Shown here piece after piece: positions 61,091-64,000 of a DNA stretch of 64,000 bases; position 1 is the first letter of the stretch; each line of letters begins with the position of its first letter. Position numbers and translations under genes: made by a program. The DNA is from Prinia subflava (Eukaryota; Chordata; Aves; Passeriformes; Cisticolidae). A model generated the notes under the pieces. That model saw only the letters and a list, made by a program, of their open reading frames with translations, searched no databases and was not told the DNA's origin. The stretch spans positions 4,218,501-4,282,500 of the forward strand of contig NW_026960607.1 of assembly GCF_021018805.1 (NCBI RefSeq), in the 5' to 3' direction.

Positions 61091-62270
61091 AGCACGTCTG
61101 TGCAGCTTTATCTTCAGGTCTCCGGGGGCGGAGGTGACTTTCCACTCAGGTGTCTCTTCTTGTCTCTCAATTTTCTTTGCTCAAGAGACATGTGTCCAGC
61201 CTTTCTCAGCTGTCCTCACAGCGGTGTCTGTGGTCAAAAGAACAAGATACGGGCCCTCCCACTGTGGTGCTAGGGAAACTCCCTTCCAGGTTTTTATTAA
61301 CACTTCATCGCCCAGTTTTATTTTGTGAATTGCGAACCCTAGGGGGGTGCTTTGCATAACTATTCCCTTCTTTCTCAGCTCCTGTAAGTTCTTATTTATT
61401 GCTATTAAATAAGGCTGGATTTGCCCATCCTCCAGCCTTGGGTGCCTGACTGGCATTCCATGTACGTACAGCATTCCATACAACATCTCGAAGGGGGATA
61501 AACCTCTCTCGGAGTGGGGCATGGTCCATTTAGCAAGGCTAAGGGGAGACATTTAATCCAGGACATCTTTTTCTCCAATATCAGCTTTGATAATTGTGCC
61601 TTCAGTGTCTGGTTCATTCTTTCTACTCGCCCTGAGCTCTGAGGGTTCCAAGGGGTGTGATAATCCCATCTAATTACTAAGGTGTCTGCTAATTGCCCAG
61701 TAATCTTTGAGGTAAAATGGGTCCCTTGGTCGGAGTCAATGTGATGTATTATCCCATAGCGAGGGATAATTTCTTCTAATAAAATTTTAGCTACTGTTCA
61801 AGCTGTTGCCCTAGCACTAGGGAAGGCTTCTACCCAGTTTAACTGATCTACTATTACTAGTAGAAACTTATATCTCCCTACCTTGGGTAGTTCAGTAAAG
61901 TCTATTTGAATTCTCCCAAATGGTCGATACGCCAGGGGCCAACCCTCTAAGGGAGTCTGCCATGATCTTGTTCGATTTATTCTCTGGCATATCATACAAC
62001 CTAGCACTTTGTGTTTTGCTAACTCATAAATCCCCTTGCATCCAAAGAACTTCAAGAACTGTTCTGCCAGTGCCTGCGCTCCCCAGTGTGTCTGCTGATG
62101 AAGCCTATTCAGAACCTTCCTTGCATATTCCCTTGATAGTAACTCTCTCCCATCTGGCAATTTCCACTTTCTCTCCTCCCACTGGCTTCCTAATTTCTTG
62201 TATTCCTCAATCTCCTTTGGGGACAAATGGGAGGGATACTCTTGCGTATTTTCTTCCCTGATTTCCGGGG
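61091..62270 (-). pseudogene. pol: pol: integrase domain, broken
   Basis: Integrase joins viral DNA to the host chromosome. In the 284-codon frame ending at 61798 the zinc-binding motif HQQTH ... CMIC (HX3H, then CX2C) is present, followed by the first catalytic Asp (IQIDFTELP). A TGA at 61795-61797 then interrupts the same frame, which goes on with the second Asp (IDSDQGTHF, about 61727) and catalytic Glu (SGRVERMNQT, about 61622). Near 61550 the reading moves to another frame for the C-terminal part (LGDEVLIKTWKG, QWEGPYLVLL), and a further TGA follows THVS at about 61178. All three DDE residues survive, but the gene needs at least two stops and one shift to be passed. Confidence 0.93.
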
Positions 62271-63167
62271 TACTCACCACTAGGAGGGCTGCCCTTTTTG
62301 CTTTCTTATCTGCCAAGTTGTTTCCCCGAGTTCTGAATTGTATACCCACTTGGTGCCCTTTTACATGTACAATGGCAATGGCCACGGGCCCCCTTATTGC
62401 TTCCAAGATTTGTCTTATTAATTCCTGGTGAACCAACCCTTTCCCTCTAGTGCTAACCAGCCCTCGCTTTTCCCAGGTTTTCCTAAATGTGTGGACCACC
62501 CTGAAGGCGTATCTGGGGTCGGTGTAAATTGTCCCTTGCTTCCCTTTCAGCTGCCTAAGCGCTTGCAACACAGCATACAATTCACAAGCCTGCGCCGACC
62601 AGCTAGCGCTTAAGGATCCTGACTCTATGACTGCCCCTGATTTCCTGTCCACTATTGCATACCCCGACTTTCTTTTCCCTTCTATGACCCTCGCAGACCC
62701 ATCTACAAACTATTTCTCACCATCCCTTAATTCCTCCTCTTCTAAGTCTGGTCTTTTGTTTGTAATTCTACTACCTCTGCACAACCATGATCACATTCCT
62801 CTGATGTCTCGCCAAACAAGAACTGAGCTGGATTTTGGGTGGCAGTTGTCCATAGCTCCAACTCGGGTGAGTGAATGAATATTGCCTCATATTTTAGCAA
62901 CCTGGCATCCGTGAGCCACTTATCTGCCTTCTGCTGCAAGATAGTTCTAACATTGTGTGGAGTGTATACCACCAACGGTGCCCCGAAAGTGACCTTCTTA
63001 GCCTCTTCCACCATTAGTGCCATGGCAACTATAGCTTGCAAGCAGGTGGGCCAGCCTTGGCTCACAGGGTCTAGGAGTTTTGACACATACCCCAGTGGCT
63101 TCCTGATTCCTGCCCAATCTTGTGTTAACACTCCATATGCCGTATGGTTGCTACCATCTACAAACAA
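62271..63167 (-). pseudogene. pol: pol: RT connection and RNase H domains, broken
   Basis: RNase H removes the RNA strand during reverse transcription. The frame 62742-63167 opens LFVDGSNHTAYGVLTQDW and contains LLDPVSQGWPTC and LVVYTPHNV, the connection region of a gamma-type RT. The RNase H domain starts after a TAG at FVDGS (about 62707) and continues in the 284-codon frame with Glu (ACELYAV), Asp (IYTDPRYAF) and Asp (NNLADKKAK), so the active-site acids are all visible. A second TAG sits just before LFVDGS at 63168. The frame change between these two parts and from RT marks multiple lesions. Confidence 0.92.
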
Positions 63168-64000
63168 CTAAAACTGCTTCCTTACATCGGGGAGACTCAG
63201 CACCGGGGCTGTCACCAAAGCTCCTTTTAATCCTTCATATTGGGCCTCGTCCTGCTCTGTCCACTTTATCTGTAGTCAACTTCTCATATAGAAATTTCAC
63301 CTTCTCACTATATCCCTCAGTCCATTGCCTGCAGTACCCCAGGAGTCCCAAGCAGCTGCCTCACTTCCCTCTTTGACCACGGGGAAGGTAATGCAACAAT
63401 CCCTGCAATTGTCAGGATCCAATTTCTTTTTTCCTCTTGTTAGCCAATGTCCTAAGTACTTTACCTCCTGTTCTGTGAACTGAAGTTTTGATTTTGACAC
63501 CTTTAACCCCTTCCGTCCTAGGAAATTTAACAGTGCTATTGTGCTTTCCCTCACGTCCTCCTCCCTAGGACCAGCGATCAATAGATCATCCACGTACTGC
63601 AACAGCTTTGTTCCCTTTGCTGGAGCAAACTGACTCAACAACTGCCCTAAGGCTTGCCCGAATAGATTGGGGAAATCGGTGAACCCCTGGGGCAGGGATG
63701 TCCATCGGAACTGCTGTTTCCTATTTGTCTCTAGATCCTCCCACTGGAAGGCGAAATAGTCCCGGCTACCTTCAGCTAAGGGGCAAGTCCAGAAGGCGTC
63801 TTTGAGGTTCATCACACTGTACCAAGTGTCCTCAGGGGAGATCTGATTCAGGAGGGTGTAGGGATTAGCAACTATGGGGAAGCTGGTTTTTGTCCTTTGA
63901 TTCACCACCCTCAAATCCTGAACCAACCTAAAACTTCTGTCAGCCTTTCTCACTGCCAAAATCGGGGTGTTATGCCTGGACAGACACGGTTCTAAAATTC
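63168..64000 (-). pseudogene. pol: pol: reverse transcriptase, 5' end beyond window
   Basis: Reverse transcriptase copies viral RNA to DNA. The frame entering at 64000 reads through CLSRHNTPILAVRK, VQDLRVVNQRT, LKDAFWTCPL (first catalytic Asp, about 63799), SLPQGFT and LLQYVDDLLIAG (YVDD, about 63590), ending in KLQFTEQEVKYLGHWL. All three palm-domain motifs are in order and intact. From about 63410 the coding sense moves to a second frame and near 63345 to a third (LGYCRQWTEGYSEK), then meets further stops before 63168. The fingers/palm region is nearly undamaged while the thumb is broken. Confidence 0.95.

Larger units (their letters stand above)
58921..64000 (-). mobile_element. Partial ERV1 (gammaretrovirus-like) provirus, 3' part
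   Basis: Reading from right to left: reverse transcriptase, connection, RNase H, integrase, a short env region, polypurine tract and 3' LTR. The order and the pol motifs (LPQGF, YVDD, an RNase H with FVDGS, HX3H...CX2C integrase) are those of a gamma-type retrovirus, called ERV1 in genome annotation. The 5' LTR, primer-binding site, gag and start of pol lie beyond 64000. The genes contain in-frame stops and frameshifts throughout, so the copy is defective. It lies antisense to the putative host gene whose promoter is at 57.3 kb, the orientation usually tolerated within introns. Confidence 0.93.

Noticed and set aside
1..64000. CRISPR arrays, tRNA or rRNA genes, bacterial operons, phage genes
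   Set aside because: No regularly spaced repeats, no cloverleaf with A/B boxes that I could support, and the repeat content is plainly avian.

Overview
This window reads as non-coding DNA from a bird, most likely a songbird (passerine). The evidence is five CR1 LINE 3' ends, an ERVL-type LTR of a kind widespread in birds, many solo LTRs of passerine endogenous-retrovirus type, an AT-rich background and one isolated CpG island. I found no bacterial, plasmid, CRISPR or phage features and no complete host protein-coding gene. Nearly all open frames of 60-130 codons lie in AT-rich DNA or inside repeats and look like chance.

Layout. Positions 1-20,757 are mostly unique AT-rich DNA with a CR1 end near 2.4 kb, a long minus-strand LTR at 5.9-7.2 kb, a longer CR1 3' end at 11.5-11.9 kb and a short CR1 piece at 18.3 kb. 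Positions 20.7-43.8 kb are dense in LTRs on both strands: 20758-21573, 22184-22520, about 27430-28200, 30824-31281, about 33911-34247, 38788-39350, 39824-40157, 41291-41831, 43205-43340 and 43436-43760. A pure TTTTTTC heptamer array lies at 25.84-25.98 kb and a CR1 at 35.2-35.7 kb. The LTRs at 22.2 kb and 39.8 kb are near-identical copies of one family in opposite orientation, each with 6-bp target-site duplications. Positions 43.8-56.3 kb are mostly unique, with one LTR at 48.4 kb, a CR1 scrap at 49.3 kb and the most gene-like small exon candidate of the window (minus strand, 47274-47345). An LTR lies at about 56.3-56.9 kb.

A CpG island at about 57.26-57.87 kb carries GC-box/KLF-type motifs and a consensus splice donor at 57486. 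It is probably the promoter and first exon of a plus-strand host gene that continues beyond the window. About 1.4 kb downstream, on the opposite strand, lies the 3' part of a gammaretrovirus-like (ERV1) provirus running off the right edge: 3' LTR (58921-59575), polypurine tract, degraded env, then integrase, RNase H and reverse transcriptase. The pol domains still show most of their catalytic motifs, but stops and frameshifts break every gene, so the element is defective as read here.

I see no convincing undescribed biological system. The observations most worth following are the inverted LTR pair, the antisense ERV1 beside a CpG-island promoter, its odd env region, the 10-bp direct repeat around the element at 43.4-43.8 kb, and a few splice-flanked open segments. 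Family names for LTRs come from recognition of termini and motifs, not from a database search.
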